Source: Multifurca ochricompacta (Eukaryota; Basidiomycota; Agaricomycetes; Russulales; Russulaceae). Taken from it: a DNA stretch of 64,000 nt. Position numbers and translations under genes: made by a program. Shown here in pieces: positions 43,854-57,800 of the stretch; the stretch's first letter is position 1; each line of letters starts with the position of its first letter. The notes beneath the pieces are model-generated. The model was not told where the DNA came from and did no database searches. It was given only the letters and a program-made list of their open reading frames with translations. The DNA lies in NCBI GenBank assembly GCA_022496185.1, contig WTXG01000032.1:1-64000 (forward strand), given 5' to 3'.

Positions 43854-44907
43854 ATGTCTTTCGATCTCACTCAACTCGAGGCGCACCTTGCCACGCGTTC
43901 TTATGTTGAAGGGTGAGTTGTCACTTCACCTTAGATATGCGCATTTCCTTCGTCTTCTCCATGATGAATTTCACGCTATGGTCCGTGTTTCCAAGAAGCG
44001 ACTAGACACCGCTTTTCCAACCGTGCCGAAAACCAATATCTATAGCTTTCTGAGATTTTATAGTAGTGCATGCACCATCTTCCTATCACCCTTGACGCTT
44101 GTCTTTAAGATTCACAACTAAAGCACGAGATTATTTAACAGGTACACGGCCTCACAGGCAGATGTGCACGTCTTCAAGGCGCTTTCCGGTGCTCCTGATG
44201 CTACCAAAGCTCCCCATGCAGCGCGTTGGTGGAAGCACATTCGCTCGTACGAAAGCGAGTTCAACTCTCTCCCTGGTACCTCCAAGGCGGGTGAAGCGCT
44301 TACAGCTTCGGCCCCTGCTCCTGCAGCCCCTGCTGCTGCCGGAGAAGACGATGAAGATATTGATCTATTTGGTTCGGATGACGAAGTGGACGCGGAGGCC
44401 GAGCGGATCAAGGCCGAGCGTGTCGCGGAGTATGCCGCGAAGAAGGCAAACAAGCCAAAGACGATCGCCAAGGTCCGTGTCCTTGTCTTGTGGTGTTTGT
44501 CATTTAATTAATTTCGCCCATCTTTCCTAGTCTGTCGTCACCCTCGAGGTTAAGCCGTGGGATGACGAGACAGATATGAAAGCTCTAGAAGACTCTGTGC
44601 GGTCCATCCAGATAGAAGGTCTCGTATGGGGTGCAAGCAAGCTCGTCCCCATTGGTTATGGTATCCGCAAACTTCAGATTACGCTGGTTGTTGGTTAGTC
44701 TCTTGCTCATCTGCATGGACTTGATCTATAGTAAATTAATATGTGCAGAGGATGAACTGGTGTCGCTTGATGAACTCCAGGAGAAGATTGCCGAGTTTGA
44801 AGACTATATTCAGAGTTCTGACGTTGCTGCCATGCAGAGTAAGTGTTGATTAATGTTATCTTTGGATTTGACGTGGGTCTGATCTCACTTATCCCACAGA
44901 GTTGTGA
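43854..44907 (+). CDS. Translation elongation factor 1-beta (eEF1B guanine exchange factor)
   Basis: Five exons: 43854-43912, 44142-44472, 44531-44693, 44749-44838 and 44900-44907, product 216 residues. It starts [20 protein letters not shown] and has the GST-C-like N-terminal part, including [18 protein letters not shown]. The acidic hinge ([14 protein letters not shown], about residues 88-101) is the signature of the family. The C-terminal exchange domain from about 131 contains [12 protein letters not shown] and [19 protein letters not shown] and ends DVAAMQKL. It reloads eEF1A with GTP. The last exon is only 8 bp and supplies the Lys-Leu-stop end. The first intron (229 bp) is longer than the rest, as is common in highly expressed fungal genes. 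Confidence 0.96.
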
Positions 44908-45231
44908 GGTGCGAGATTAACTAAGGTTGAATTGGGATGTAAGGTTAGATGGCAGCGCGATAATTAGATGTAACAGAAACAAAACAAAAAAATAGGCATC
45001 ATTTTGTGCGCTCAACAAGGTGGTTGTTGAGAATGAAAAAGTCACGGTCAAGCACGTGATCTAAGTGTTACCAGGGTTTGCCTATTTTGGTAGGTTTGGA
45101 GGCCGCCTCCCGCTTGCCGCTGCCTGCCGCTGCGCTGTGAGGAAGAGTGAGTGTCTGCCTGCCTGTCTGTATGAGCACGCGCTCACATTTCCCCCTGTGG
45201 TCAAAACTTGCGAAATTACCTAGTTATCAAC

Positions 45232-45683
45232 ATGGCGAAGTATGTGTGTTGTGCTAACCAAGCTTACTTTCATTCATGTCTCACTTCCATCCTAGTCGCA
45301 CACCAGGTTCTTTTCGGGACTGTAAGCTTGAAACCCCCTTGCGTAAGCGTCGTTCACGAATATCGATCACAAACGAGTTCTCTGCAAAGAGGCAACGAGT
45401 TTCCGAGGCTATCGGCTCGATTGATGTCTCTACAGATGCTGAGCAGAGGCAAGAATATGCGGATATCAACGCTGAACCTAGGGTGAGCGTCACGATGTTT
45501 CTTCTCTCCTCTCATTCTTGTTTCCGAAACTGATTGAGGCGTGCGCTTTGTGGACCGCCATGGGCTCGATTTCTTTTCGATTGTACCCCTAAAAACACGT
45601 CTTTTCCACCCCGTTTTCATCCTCCCTCTATTCTTAATCTTGCTAAAAAACTCAATGACGTGCTATGCCATGCACTCCCGCTC

Positions 45684-45715
<32 letters not shown>

Positions 45716-47166
45716 CCACGACGATGACGTCGATCGTTTTACTACGTCTCACTTGGTTAGGCAGATCGCTTCATTGCCACACGTCCAGAGACCCTCTTTC
45801 CTCTGAACACAACCCCACGCACAAACCGAATGGCCAAGATATTTGGCCTCGCAGACGATCGGTTCCTACACTTCACAGACACGACCAATACCACAGCTGA
45901 CAACAAGTTGCTTACCTCGCTACGCCGAAGCGCCTCGCAGCTCTTCTACTCACAACCAACCGTCCATCAAACCTCAGCAGCCGCTCACCTCGGGAAGCGA
46001 AGGCAGTTCATCCTTGCACTTGATGGCCCCGGAATACCACAAGATCCCTGGGCCTATCCGCTCTCCTGGTCCTCGACTAACGTCATTGCTGTTGCTTGCG
46101 GGCATGATGTGTATTACCAGGACCTGGACACGCGGCAGATCGCACACCTCTGTAATCTGCCACGCCCAAGTCTGGGCCGCATCCGTGCTCTCGTGTTTGC
46201 TCCGCGTGGTCTTTACGCAGCACTCGGAACCACAACCGGCTGTGTGCAGGTTTGGGATGCTGCATCACGTCGCCGTGTGCGTTCCTGGCCGAACACGGAC
46301 TGGATGAGCGTTAGCGCGCTCGCATGGCGCCCGTGCTCCCGCGTCTTCACGGTTGGCAGAGCTGACGGTCGCCTCGCACTCTTGGACGTACGCGCGCCAG
46401 ACGAGGCCCACAAGTTTCGCGGGCACAGAGGGGAGATTTACGGCATGCAATGGAGCCACGATGAGCGCTACATGGTAAGCGCGGACGCCCATGGCACCAT
46501 CCACCTATGGGATGCGCGGAACATGTCGGCTCGGGTGGGCAAGATGAAGCATGACAGCTCTGTCAAGGTGGGTTACCTCTGATCTGATTCGTTCCTACGT
46601 CCCGGTATCCCTTTCGATCTAAGCTGACAGAACCCGCCGCCCTTCTTTACCTGGCTCTCTCTCTCTCTTTTTTTTTTTTGCGATAATAGGCCGTGGCGTG
46701 GTGTCCGTGGAAACCCGATCTACTAGCCACAGGTGGAACATACCCGGATGGACGGATCCACATCTGGAGCACCTCTTCCCTCGCTAGTACGCTTACACCC
46801 GCACCGGTGGAGACGATTCAGACGCACAGTAGCGTGTACTCCTTGCAGTGGTCTCCGCACTCGCGGGAATTGCTCAGCACGCACGGTTTTGCATGGAGCG
46901 CCCGCGAGCGTCTGCCGGACGTACCCGAACCTGCGCCATCACCGTACACCAATTCGATCAGTGTGCATGCGTTCCCCACCGGCCGCCGCCTTGTCAGCGT
47001 CGCAGCGCATACAGGCACTGTCAGTCAAAGCTGCCTCGGCCCGGATGGTACGATGGTCTTTACTATATGTTATCGCGAGGAGGCTATGAAGATGTGGAAG
47101 GTGTGGGGTCGCCGGGAGGATGAGGGGAGGAAGGAGAGTGCGTTTGATAAGTTTAGTATACGATGA
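45232..47166 (+). CDS. Cdc20/Fizzy-family WD-repeat APC/C activator
   Basis: Best model: exons 45232-45239, 45296-45482, 45791-46567 and 46690-47166, about 482 residues. The WD propeller runs from about residue 115 to the end (DVYYQDLDTRQIAHL; GEIYGMQWSHDERYM; KAVAWCPWKPDLLATGG; VYSLQWSPHSRELLSTHGF). These loops and the AVAWCPW block are specific to Cdc20/Cdh1/Mfr1-type activators. The protein ends Ile-Arg, the tail that docks on the APC/C. NRMAKIFGLADDR precedes the propeller as in meiotic and Cdh1-like members. The N-terminus is uncertain. The stretch 45483-45790 includes an AAC microsatellite and, in one frame, DDDVDRFTTSHLV, which may be the C-box (DRF). I could not splice it in phase, so the C-box is missing from my model. 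Confidence 0.85.
45683..45716 (+). repeat. (AAC)n microsatellite
   Basis: About eleven AAC units near the 5' part of the Cdc20-type gene. If exonic, they would encode poly-Asn or poly-Thr just before the possible C-box. Confidence 0.8.
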
Positions 47167-48194
47167 CCCCTCGACCCAACCCGACTCACCCCTCGACCCT
47201 TCCCTCCCTCCCTCACTGATGGGCGCGCTGGACGCGCGACATGATAGGCGTACGTTGTTGTGTGTGTTCCTCCTCTCTGCTGATTTGCTTGTATGCTTTG
47301 CTTGTATTATTTTTTTTTTTTGTTCATGACCCTCTTCTCTCCGGCCCGTCTGCCCGTGTCCAGCCACGCGTTCAAAGTTTGGCCATATAATCATTGCTGC
47401 TAGAATCTAACCCCCTGGTTCTTTTCCTGACGGACCTTCGTCAGGTTAACAATGAGATCCGTTCCCGCTTGATAATCTGACCTAAGGGGGGGGGCAACGG
47501 TGTCTTTTCTTTTCTTCCTTTTCTTTTGCTTTGAATCTCGGAATCATCGCGGCTGATGGTATGTCGTCGAATAATGGGATATCAGATGCGCGGCGCCACC
47601 AGCTCGCAACTTGCCACGGCCTCGCCTTTACTCCTCCGTCTCTGTCTATCTCACTATATCACCCTTGCCAGCGGGCGCCATATACTAGTATCTAGTCAGG
47701 CCATTATTTTCTTCAATGTCAGCTTTCGTCCAAAGGGGGCCGGCCAGTGAAGCCACACTACTGGCCCTCAAAGTCCTTTTTTTGTTTTCTTATTTTATTT
47801 TATTTTGCCCGCCACCTGCTTATGGTAAAGTGGCCAACGACAATTTGGTGGCATGACATGGAGAACGTTCAGTTCCTGGTGGCTGGTAGCGATCCTCATC
47901 CAAAAAAGATTTGGGAAATTTGATTGACGCCGCCCCCTCGCCTCCCCCACCCACCCACCCTCACCAAACTTTCCTTCCCCCTCTTCCCTCCGCAATCCCC
48001 AAACCCTTTAACACCGCGGAGATGGACGTATTTCCCATCTTCAAACCCTCCTACCCTCCCACCCCCACCTCCGTTCTCCCTTTCGGTGACCGTGACAAAT
48101 GACCTAAACGGGAAATGGGGGAAGTGTTTCGCCGCCGAAGCAACAAATTCGGTGTCGGTGCCTTATAGAGTACGTTATTATTGGTTGCCCCGGC

Positions 48195-48228
<34 letters not shown>

Positions 48229-51200
48229 TTGGTTGGCTGAAGGTCGGGCGAGGGCAAGGACAAATTTGGACATTAAACAAAAAAAATATCAATGCGCCGC
48301 AATTCGGTAAGTTATTTGCGTCCTCCTTTCGACTCTCGTCCGAGTCTCGTCGCCAATGCCAATTTCGCTCGTAATTATATAGATTATGTGTATGATGACT
48401 GATCTGTGGCGTTCGTTACTAAATCCTTGGCCTTGGTAGGTTGCATGCCGGCGCTCTAAAATGTGAGGAGGGGGGGGGGAGGGGGGGAAGTCATAAATTC
48501 ATTCGTTATCACCTTCGTTATCACCAACAACGGAACTCCCTCGGCGCGCGCTGGCCAAGTCCCTTCTTTTTCTTTCTCTTTACCTTTTCTGCGCAGGCAC
48601 AAGCCCGTTAGTACCGGTGTGTCTGACCGAACGAACCGAGTATTCTATTCGAGAGCCTTGGCTCCCAAGAAGATGAGCCTGAGTAACGCAATGGAAGCCG
48701 TGAAAAAATCATTCAAGGTAAAGTGACAGCGTCTCTGATTTTCTAGAGTGCTTGCGAACTCCGTCGATCACAGTTTGGATGAGTAATACCGAGAACGAAC
48801 ACATAAACTTTGTGTTATTATAATGAAAGAGGGCCAATCAACTCGAATTGTTCCGATCAATGAATGAAGACGAAACGGACAAGGTGACTGCGCAGCTGTT
48901 TTCATTGTTATTATTATTATTATTATTACTCTTTTTATGTTTTCTTTTTTCCCAGTCGCGTCTGCGCTTTTTACGTTTCTTCTCACCAATCTTCTCGCGA
49001 TAATTTTGTTGGACAACTCTTTCGAGTGCCTTGGTGTCCCGCAAACGTGATCCCTACCACAATTCGTCCTCTCGGCGTGTTCTCGACCTTCATTGGGCTT
49101 CTGCACCCGTCCTACAAAGCTATGACAGTTGCTTGGCGCGCTTGTCCCTGACAACGTCATGTCTCTCTCTGCGGCTCCATGTCTCTCCGGATGGACGGAA
49201 CGATACGACACCCGCACCGCGAAAACCCGTTTTGCACGTGATCCTTTGTTGCCGTCCCTCAACCACTTTGTGCGATGCGACGACGAGGAGGGAAAATCAA
49301 AAGTTCAGATCAGAAGATATAAATCATTTCCTTAGTTGGAAAAACCTGTTGATCAGACTTAAAAGTGGCCTATTGTCATTTGTCGAAAGAAAATAACATT
49401 AAATTTGGTCGCATTTCTTTTCCCATGGTGGACTTGATAACGGGTTTTTCGTGATCCAACAACATTTCAGTTCTTCAAAGACCGAGACCGGAGAAGTCGT
49501 CAAATCGTTCAGTTCCAGCAGTGTCTCGTCCAATGCGGAGGAAAGAAAGAACAGCGAACGACGGGAATCAGACATCATTTACTACATCAGTGCGAACTTT
49601 CATGCTCCCATTTCGGTCTTCTTTTTTCTCACATGTTATATCACAACCAACTTGAGAGCGGCCGTTCAGAGCCCGCATCACCTTGATAAGATTCTGTTCA
49701 ACTGAGCTACGTTTCCACATCATATCCTGGTGAATCGCCATACTGTTTGACATAGGCTCATTTCCCGAATCTACATTGCGGGAAGCACCACGGAAGGTCC
49801 TTGTCCATTTTTCACCTGGTTGTTTGATTGTTCTGGGAACTTTCCACCGATATGGCGCGTAGGGGTCACAAGACAGCAAAATAAAAAACAGTCCGGGTAT
49901 AGACTTTCACATCGGGGACCTGAAGCCACTCAAAAATGTTCAACGGGGTCCTCTCCTGCGGATAGAGCGCTTCTTATGTGGTGCTGATCCTGACACTTTT
50001 GTTAGCAGTTGGGCGCGATATTTGACTTTGATATGCCTACTCTGGACCCGTACCCGTGATTTTTTGGAAATAATATCTCTTTTGTGAACATGTCTGCATG
50101 TCTTTTTCTGGAAGAAAGCTGGCGCCTTCCGAATATCCACGATCTTCAGCAAGGATTAATTACACGGCCTTCTATCTTTGCGGCTGACTGCTTCCCGATC
50201 ATGCCGAACCTGTGTCTTTTCTCGTCGCAGAATTTCTATCAGAGTCGACTGTCAGCCACAGCAATGGTCTTCTTTGGCGACTAATAAACTTACCGTCTGG
50301 GCCTGTTATACCTCGGTTACCCACTGACGCAGATGAGGGTCCCAACGGGGATAAAGAATTCTTTACACACTTCAGGCAAAGGCCAATGGGGACAATTATG
50401 CCGATTTTGTCGACACAAATAGAATAAGATAGCGATCCTGAGCTCGTGTATCATACCCTCAATAGACGGTCAACTTGGGGCTTTTTTCATTAAACCCGGA
50501 TTTCTAAGGATAGCCAAGTAGAACTGTTAAGTATTCTGATAAGACCTCGTGTTTACGAATGTTCTGTGGTATTCTTAGCACATGGGTCTAACTCTGTCTC
50601 AGTGTTGCTACTGCCCGCTGATATTTACGCCAAAGTTGTCATTGACGTTGTGGGTTCCATGCCTCCAACTTCCAGGGTGTCGACTTGACACTACACCGGG
50701 CTCAAAATCCAAATGTGTTGCACTAAAAGGTACGCTTATTTGTGTGCGACAAATGCGTGGGGTCATGAGATCCTCGTCTCGGTGTCTTACTACTACTAGG
50801 TTTGGCAAACGAAAGCCAGCCCTGGCATTCCGTTCATGCTAAAGAGATTTTTTACAACCAAACCCTTACCCACGTTGCCACCTGATGTGCATGTGACCAT
50901 TCGTAGCCAACTGAGGGAGGGGGGGAAAGGGGGGAAAGGATATCTTTATCCGTTCGCCTATCTCGGCAACCAGTTACTATTCGCGAAATACGCTGTCCAC
51001 GGTGCGCGCAAGGTTGGATGTGCCCTCTAGTCCGATCCGGAGAAGCGTGTAGATTTCAGATTCTATGGACTGCACTTTAATCGAAAAGGCGGAGACCCGC
51101 ATAGGCCCTTTCTCAACGGAACGTTCACTGACAACTCCCCCCCCCCCCCACGGCTGCGGCGCTCCTTCGCGTCTCTTTACCGCCGCATATTATCCAATAT

Positions 51201-52746
51201 TATATGCTGATCCTAGCCGCAGGCACTAAAGGGTGGTTGGTCAAGTTCTGGCAGAGCCCCACTCACGTTAGGAATTACTTTGGCCCCTTCGAAGGTGGCT
51301 TGAAACCTTCCATAGAAAGTGTGCCGATATGGCTCAAGCATCCGAAATACAAATAGAGCATGTTGCCCCAGTGCTCGGACTACCCTTGCGTAAATCCGGG
51401 GGTTTTCACGCTAAGCGAGGTCTGGCCGACAGACGACGTTGCCGGCACTGCTTTGAAAAAATTCGTGAGTCGCCGAGATCCATTAAATCAGGGCTACCCG
51501 AACGTACGCAGGACTTTCCAATCAAGCGCCATGGGGTCTGAGGAACGCCTCAACGATTTTCGGGTGTTCCCCCTTTTCGCTACTTCAACGATAGTGTTCA
51601 ATTGTTCTTCGGTTTGCCTTCCCATCCCCACCCTCCTGTCTTCCCCGTCTCACCACCTTATCCAACAATGCAACTTATCGTGGGAAGGGATGACACCCTT
51701 AGCTATTTCATTAGTCCTTCATCTTCAGCGGCGAGGCGGCATCAATGGATTTGTGGCGCACGGCTCAGCTTGCCCTACTATACGTCCGCCACATATTGGT
51801 TTTTTTTTTTTTGTTATTTTCGCAAGGAAATGTCACTTGTCATGTGGTACGAAGATCATCCGCTTCGGAGCGACGACCTGTCATATCCTAACCGATACCG
51901 TACCACTTCAAAAATGGATGAGCGATGTGTGGGGAGGAGGGGGGAAAGTACGTAACGTCCTCCCTCCCCCTGTTCCCAAATACTAGACCAATTGGGCCGA
52001 ATCATCCTGAGAGCTGGACCACTTTAACGGGACTAACTCGTGTGCGCGCCACCGTATACAAGTTGGCAGGACGGTTCGCAATATATGTCCAACTACATCC
52101 GATGTCGGGAGTTAGTCAGTCGTGGGTTCTAATCTATCAACAACGCTCGGGAAAGTTAGTAGCCCTAGTCTCATCGCATCTCGTGTGCTCGTGTGTCAGT
52201 CGCTCGAAATTTAACTAGGGTGTGGAATTGGGGCCCTTTTTTTTTGGGGGGGGGGGAGGCGTATCAGTCAGTCACCGTTGTTTATCTTTCTCACTCTTTG
52301 TTTTGCTGCTCTGCCCCATAGCGTGTTCTGCCCAGTTGTGAAGTGGACGAAGAGTCGCAGCCGCTAAGCAGGAATATGACGATACACAAAAGTAACCAAG
52401 GATTGCTAATACTACAGTTCTGTGGGGGAAGGGTACGAGTGTCCAAAATTGCATTACGAGAGATGAGAGTGCCTCAGGAGCGGTTGTGAGAGACAGAGAG
52501 TGAGAGAGAAGGTCCATCTTGTAACAATACACAAGAGTGTGATAGTACAGGATGGTTATACAGACGTGTGATGCACATTATTTGCGATTTGCGGGAAGCA
52601 GAACTTGATTGAGATATGACAGGATATCTCTGGGAGTGGGGGAGGGGGTTAAGATTTGATATGAGGTGAAGATGAATGGCGAACATCGCGAGGCGAGCAA
52701 AGGCACTTTCAAAAAAAGCACTGAACGAAACAAGAGGGAGAGGGAG
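47167..52746. other. Gene-poor region with possible decayed genes
   Basis: No intact gene found in 5.6 kb. (GGCT)n at 48195-48238 and (ATT)n at 48903-48928 are simple repeats. Protein-like fragments occur on the plus strand at 48597-48720 (YSRALAPKKMSLSNAMEAVK, followed by a GTAAAG donor-like site), at about 50940-51130 (YLYPFAYLGNQLLFAKYAVH; FRFYGLHFNRKGGDPHRPF) and at 51210-51530 (LILAAGTKGWLVKFWQSPTH; LKKFVSRRDPLNQGYPNVRR). They are in different frames with stops between. They may be one decayed gene of unknown family. Confidence 0.35.
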
Positions 52747-54860
52747 GCGATCTTCTTGACCGGGAACACTCACTCAAGCCTCCCCCTCCTCTCCTTCTCC
52801 TCCACCTCCTTCCACGTCCCGCGGGACATACACCCAATTGTCCGGGTCCGTGACTGAGTCCCAAACGACGACGGCCGTGAATTCGTTCAGATCGTCGATC
52901 ATCCACTCGGACACGGCAGTTGCGCAATTCGATGCGGTCCAAGATGGTCACGCAAGCAGGGCTCGCTTGACGCTGCGACATCGCGGAAGACATCGTGCTC
53001 CATGCCGAATCGCTCGCTCGCATTAAGTTGACGCCTGCGAGTGTGAGAAAATACCAGTTCCGGGACGAGTAGCGGGCTGCCGGCAGCCGCACCGGTGGTA
53101 CGGGCAGCTCCTGCGTTCGTACTACTTTCTTCACCATCGCTTTCTCTAATCTCGTCAGCAGCGTAGGCAGTATTTGAGGTGGTGTTGGCAGGTATTTTAA
53201 GCGCATCAAGTACGCCCTCCACAGGGGCGTCAAGCGTCGCAACATGTGCAATTTCGACGAAGCCTACGACCACATCATACCAATCCTGCAGCGCCAACAT
53301 GGCCACCTCGGCTCTCACGCTGTGCGCGCAGAGATCGTCGAGTGGAATAGAAGCGCACGAACTGCGGAGGGCGGCGCAATCTGTGTCTGGGTGTCTGGCG
53401 TCCCATTCGGACTCGAGGCGAAGATCAGCTGCGCATTTGGGACCAAAGTAATGCTCCCGGTCCTCCGCGATGGTGGGGGGACGAAGGATCGCCAGGCCGT
53501 GAGGAGGAAATCACTACGAAGGGTGTCACTAGGCGAGGAAGAGGAGGCAGAGGGAGAAAGGGAGAGCGCGTGTGGACCGCCACCGCAACCACCACTGTTA
53601 CGCTGCTGCCGCTTCCGCGGTCCCGGTCCCTGTCCCGGTCCTTGCTGCCGTTCTTAGTGGTTCTGCCGAGATGAGCGCAGAGGGAAGGGAGGATCCGTAG
53701 ACAGTCATACTCGGAATGTTGGGCAGATGGGACAACAGGAGACCCTGATCATCGCCGAGGGCGGAATGTCGAGCGAGTTAAGCACCAGTCGACACCTATC
53801 GACACAATATTAGATGTTGAGTACACAGAGGTGCGGGAGGTGCACAGTTCGCGTCGAGAATGCCCTTGAGAAAGGCGGGAGGCAGTGAGCAAGAAAGATG
53901 GTTTGCAAGACCGGCATCTGCAGCAAACAGTCGAAGAGTTCCTCGAGCGTCAGTAGTATGAGCAAATTGTTGTTGCTGGTGCTCGACGTTGACTAAGAGT
54001 TTGCGTGAGGAAGGCGCGTGGATGTTCAGAACGGTGAGTTGAGTGAGTGGGCGGCGCCCTGACCAACTAGACAGCGAAGCGCCCTCAATTAAGAGCCTGC
54101 GTAGGCGCAGATGGGTTAATAAGAAGTTAGGCAGGAGGCCCGCTGGGGTATCGTGGAGTGACCATGAGCAGTGGGCATCGACGTGAAGCCAGAGGATCTC
54201 GACGAGCGGTGCAGCTGTCTCTAGTAAACGAACCCATGGTAGGGTGCTACACGAGCACGCGCCGGGATTGAGGTCTTGTATGTGATAAAGGTGATGCGAG
54301 AGCACGTCAACCGGGTCCAATTGTGCTCATCACGGTGGTGGTGGAGGTAGTACCCATGGATGTAAACGCGTGGTGGCCTCGCACGGGCCCGGGTCGGACA
54401 TCGCGATGGTGATTGATGACGCCTTGGACGACGAGAGCATGCGAGAAGCCCACATACATCACGACATGCGACCATGGTCGTGGATGCTCCAACGCAACGG
54501 TGCGCCAGTGACGACAGGGGATCCACCAGAGGACAGTACTCCTGAGCATGCGATGCTGCACGCGTCGATCACCACTTCCATTATTCGGAAGTATAATAAT
54601 ACAAAGATGTGGTAGTAGAAGAGGAAGATCTGGTCCAGGATCTCGGTCGGTATGTAATAGGTCAGAGTGACCGCGTTGCGGCCAGCGCCAATCGCACGTA
54701 GTGCGCCACGGATGGCAGCACCTCGCCGTCAATAAGATTGAATATTGTCATGTCGCTGAGGGCGGAAGATGGGACTTGTCGTAGGGCGTCATCGACGGGC
54801 TCAATGCGCGACTGTATGGCGTCAGACCAGTATTGGGCGGATCTGACAATACAATGATGC
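52747..54860 (-). pseudogene. F-box/leucine-rich-repeat gene, probably decayed
   Basis: Read right to left: a helical N-terminal part (about 54860-54690), an F-box-like segment near 54645 (TYYIPTEILDQIFLFYYH) and, in another frame, PCRHWRTVALEHPRPWSHV (about 54560-54490), the usual next block of mushroom F-box proteins. Then follow a leucine-rich part (54320-53796, with LPNFLLTHLRLRRLLIEGAS) and a C-terminal part (53460-52900, with AADLRLESEWDARHPDTD and SVRAEVAMLALQDWYDVVVG). The end WMIDDLNEFTAVVVWDSVTD sits in a third frame at about 52900-52840. The order matches one SCF-adaptor gene, but at least three frame changes lack clear introns, so I call it a pseudogene. Some breaks could be unrecognised introns. 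Confidence 0.55.
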
Positions 54861-57800
54861 GCGGCAACGCAGCCGGGATTTTTAATCCCACAGTTCGTGA
54901 CCCAAGGCGGGAGTGGAAAAACTTACGATGGACCACCTTCCCCAGACTGGTCGGCCATTTATGGGAGAATGTGTGGTTGAGTAGTGATATGAATGTCTCA
55001 AAAATTGTCGTAAAGACACCGAAAGGATGGTCTGATCTCCGAGTTTTAGCTTTGGCTCGAGAAATGGGGCTGTTAATGAACTCTTTAACTGTCTTCCTGT
55101 CTGTCGGGAGTCGGAAGTACTACGTCAAAGATGCGACCGGAATCACGGTACGGCTGCTAACATAATTCGTTCCAGTCCCAAGCTAAGTGCTGTGATTAAA
55201 AAGTCTCGTTCACGTCCGCACCGTATTGAGCAATAATTTCGAAATATCTGTGGCCACTGATCACTTCTCATGGCATAAAAAATGAAATCGGGGTTTCTGC
55301 CAACTGGACGCACGTCAGCGGTGTTTTCTCGGAAGCATGGACAAAACATATGAGCAGGGAATAGATGAGGAGAAATGGAAATAGGCACTTCGTCTTTTCC
55401 AGTGCTTGACGGTATTTCATTTTCATTGTCCACCACGCAAGAGGGGAGGTTCTTGCAGCTGTTAAACTTGATGCTGCAGAGATCCCGAGGCATAATGTGA
55501 CTCAGGGTACAGAAGAAGAAGCCGCGTTTGCGGGCCCCTGTGAACCATTGTTATAAATAACCGCCACATTCATGGCAACAATTTTGGAGTAGTACGGTTT
55601 TCTCACTTCATTTGATGTCGAAATCGCCTTGCCAATCAAGAAATCGCTCCTTTTCCCGTCACTATATCCTTTCAGAGCTAGTCAAAACCACTCTCACAAA
55701 GTTGCATCAGCACCACATTACCTGTGTAAAATCCCATCCCATTGACGAAAACACTCTTCCTTTGGCCTGGCACGCGCGTTGCGCAATTCTTACTTGAGCG
55801 GTGCGGAGGTGAACGTCCTTCGGAGGGACAACTCATCGAAACTGAAATCAGCGGGCGGAATAAGAGTTACTACGTCTTACCTTCCATTGAGAAAGTATAG
55901 ATCAGCCGTTGTTTGTTGTCCACTCTCCAGCTTCGCGTCTTTGCGTCTAGACCGACCATAGATTCTATGGACGCATTCGATCGCTCCCAGTTTAATTTGT
56001 TGCACTGTCAGAGCAAGAACGGAGAGCGATATTCCTCCGAATGTCAGTGAAATCCTAAGGCGACTGAGGGAGTTCTCAAGGCACTCAAAGGGATTCTTGA
56101 GTGCACCATAACTTACATTAACACCCTTCTCTACCTAACATTTTTGGATCACAATGCGCGTGAAGGGTGAAGATATATCGAAGACGCACTGATAGAAGAC
56201 CCCCGGCAAAGATGGCCCTTGGAGGCTGGAATATTAAACGGATGGGAACTAGAGCATGTTCACAATGTACTTGTCAAACTGGTGTGGGCCTTGCGAGACT
56301 GATACTCTCTCCAAAGCTTCCGCTGGTAGAAAGTGCAAAGAGGATATCGACCGTTTATTTGAGCCGTCTTATCCGCTTCCGGTCGCCAATACGAAATTAT
56401 TTAAAGCGCTTACTCTTGAAGTATGTCAAGAACTGTGACAGGAGATTGGAAGTTTGAAGTTTGATAGCAAGCGGGACCTGTGGTGAGGTCTCTCCCTGTC
56501 GTTCTCTGAATACTTTTTGAGGGCGGCGTCGAAGAGATGGAAATTGAGAATGATATGCTTGGGACGTGAAACCGGTAAAGAGTAGCTGGCTGGTGTTGAG
56601 GAGATGACGGCAAGATTGGTATTGATGTGGCCCAACGTGACAGCGCTTGTACAAATAACTAGTACTAGGGTCACAGGAACCCATCCCCGGGTTACTGAGT
56701 CACGAGCCAGACGTGGAACATTAGCGTCGATAGCGGTCATTAAAGCGCGCTGTAATGACTGGTCTCGTAGGATCATGAGTGCCAGTGGCAGGCCAGTGGT
56801 AATGGGCGACGTCAGATGTGTGGTGAGGGTTCGATATTCCCGGGTACCAGAACCGATTACCCACACCTATATTCCCCCATCACAGAGGATTGAAGAGTGC
56901 AAACTTGGAGCGAATCATCACAAGAAACCCAAAAAAAAGGATCTATGAATGTAGGAACATCACTCATTGCCTTGCATGGTCTATCGAGACGTAATGATCC
57001 ACTGTGCAAAGCGCGCTTTAATTCACATCAGCAACGACGAACGAACATCTGGTACATGTTACGCACCCACGCACCCCAAAACATCTAACCTTTCCGCACA
57101 CGCGGTATCGCGTGTACACCTGCCGTTCAGATCCGAAACCGGAGGTCCGTCAGGGTCACCGTCCTATCTTCCTTGTCGTTCCCACCTAACGAGCCAGTTA
57201 GTGACAGTGGTCAAACCAGGGGTTAACGATGTCGTCGTCCACCAGACATAATAGGGCCACCACGTGGGTGAGAGCAGCGCGTGTGACAAGTTCAAAGCAG
57301 GCCTTCCTGATCGGTCCACTTCGGGGAGAAAGGGGAATGTGACATGATCAAGTGAATGAAGAGTGAAGCCAAAGAACGCGAAACGTGTATAGTATATGAT
57401 CTCAATTGGCCTTTCCAACGCAAGGGGCATTGCACATCCCGTCATAGTTTATTATCTCACTTCGTATCCTTTTAATTGTATGGAATCCGGAGGAGGGGGG
57501 CACAGAAACGACAGAGTAATCCACAAGTGAACTCACGGCACATGCACACACGCGCCTCGATGGACGCCCATAAGTAGTATTGCCAAGAAAAAATGACTAC
57601 TATATTAACCCTAAAAAGTAAAAAAGTACGGTCAGTAGGGGTGGAAATGCGAAAGGTCCAATGCAAAAAAAAGGCAAGGACAAGTACCACTTGCCTGTGA
57701 ACCAAGCGAGTCAATCTCATGCTTTGGTCATCGGTATGCACAGTTCCTCCCGATATGAACACAAAAAAGCCGAGTAGGCAATGACGCCAGCGACGATAGT

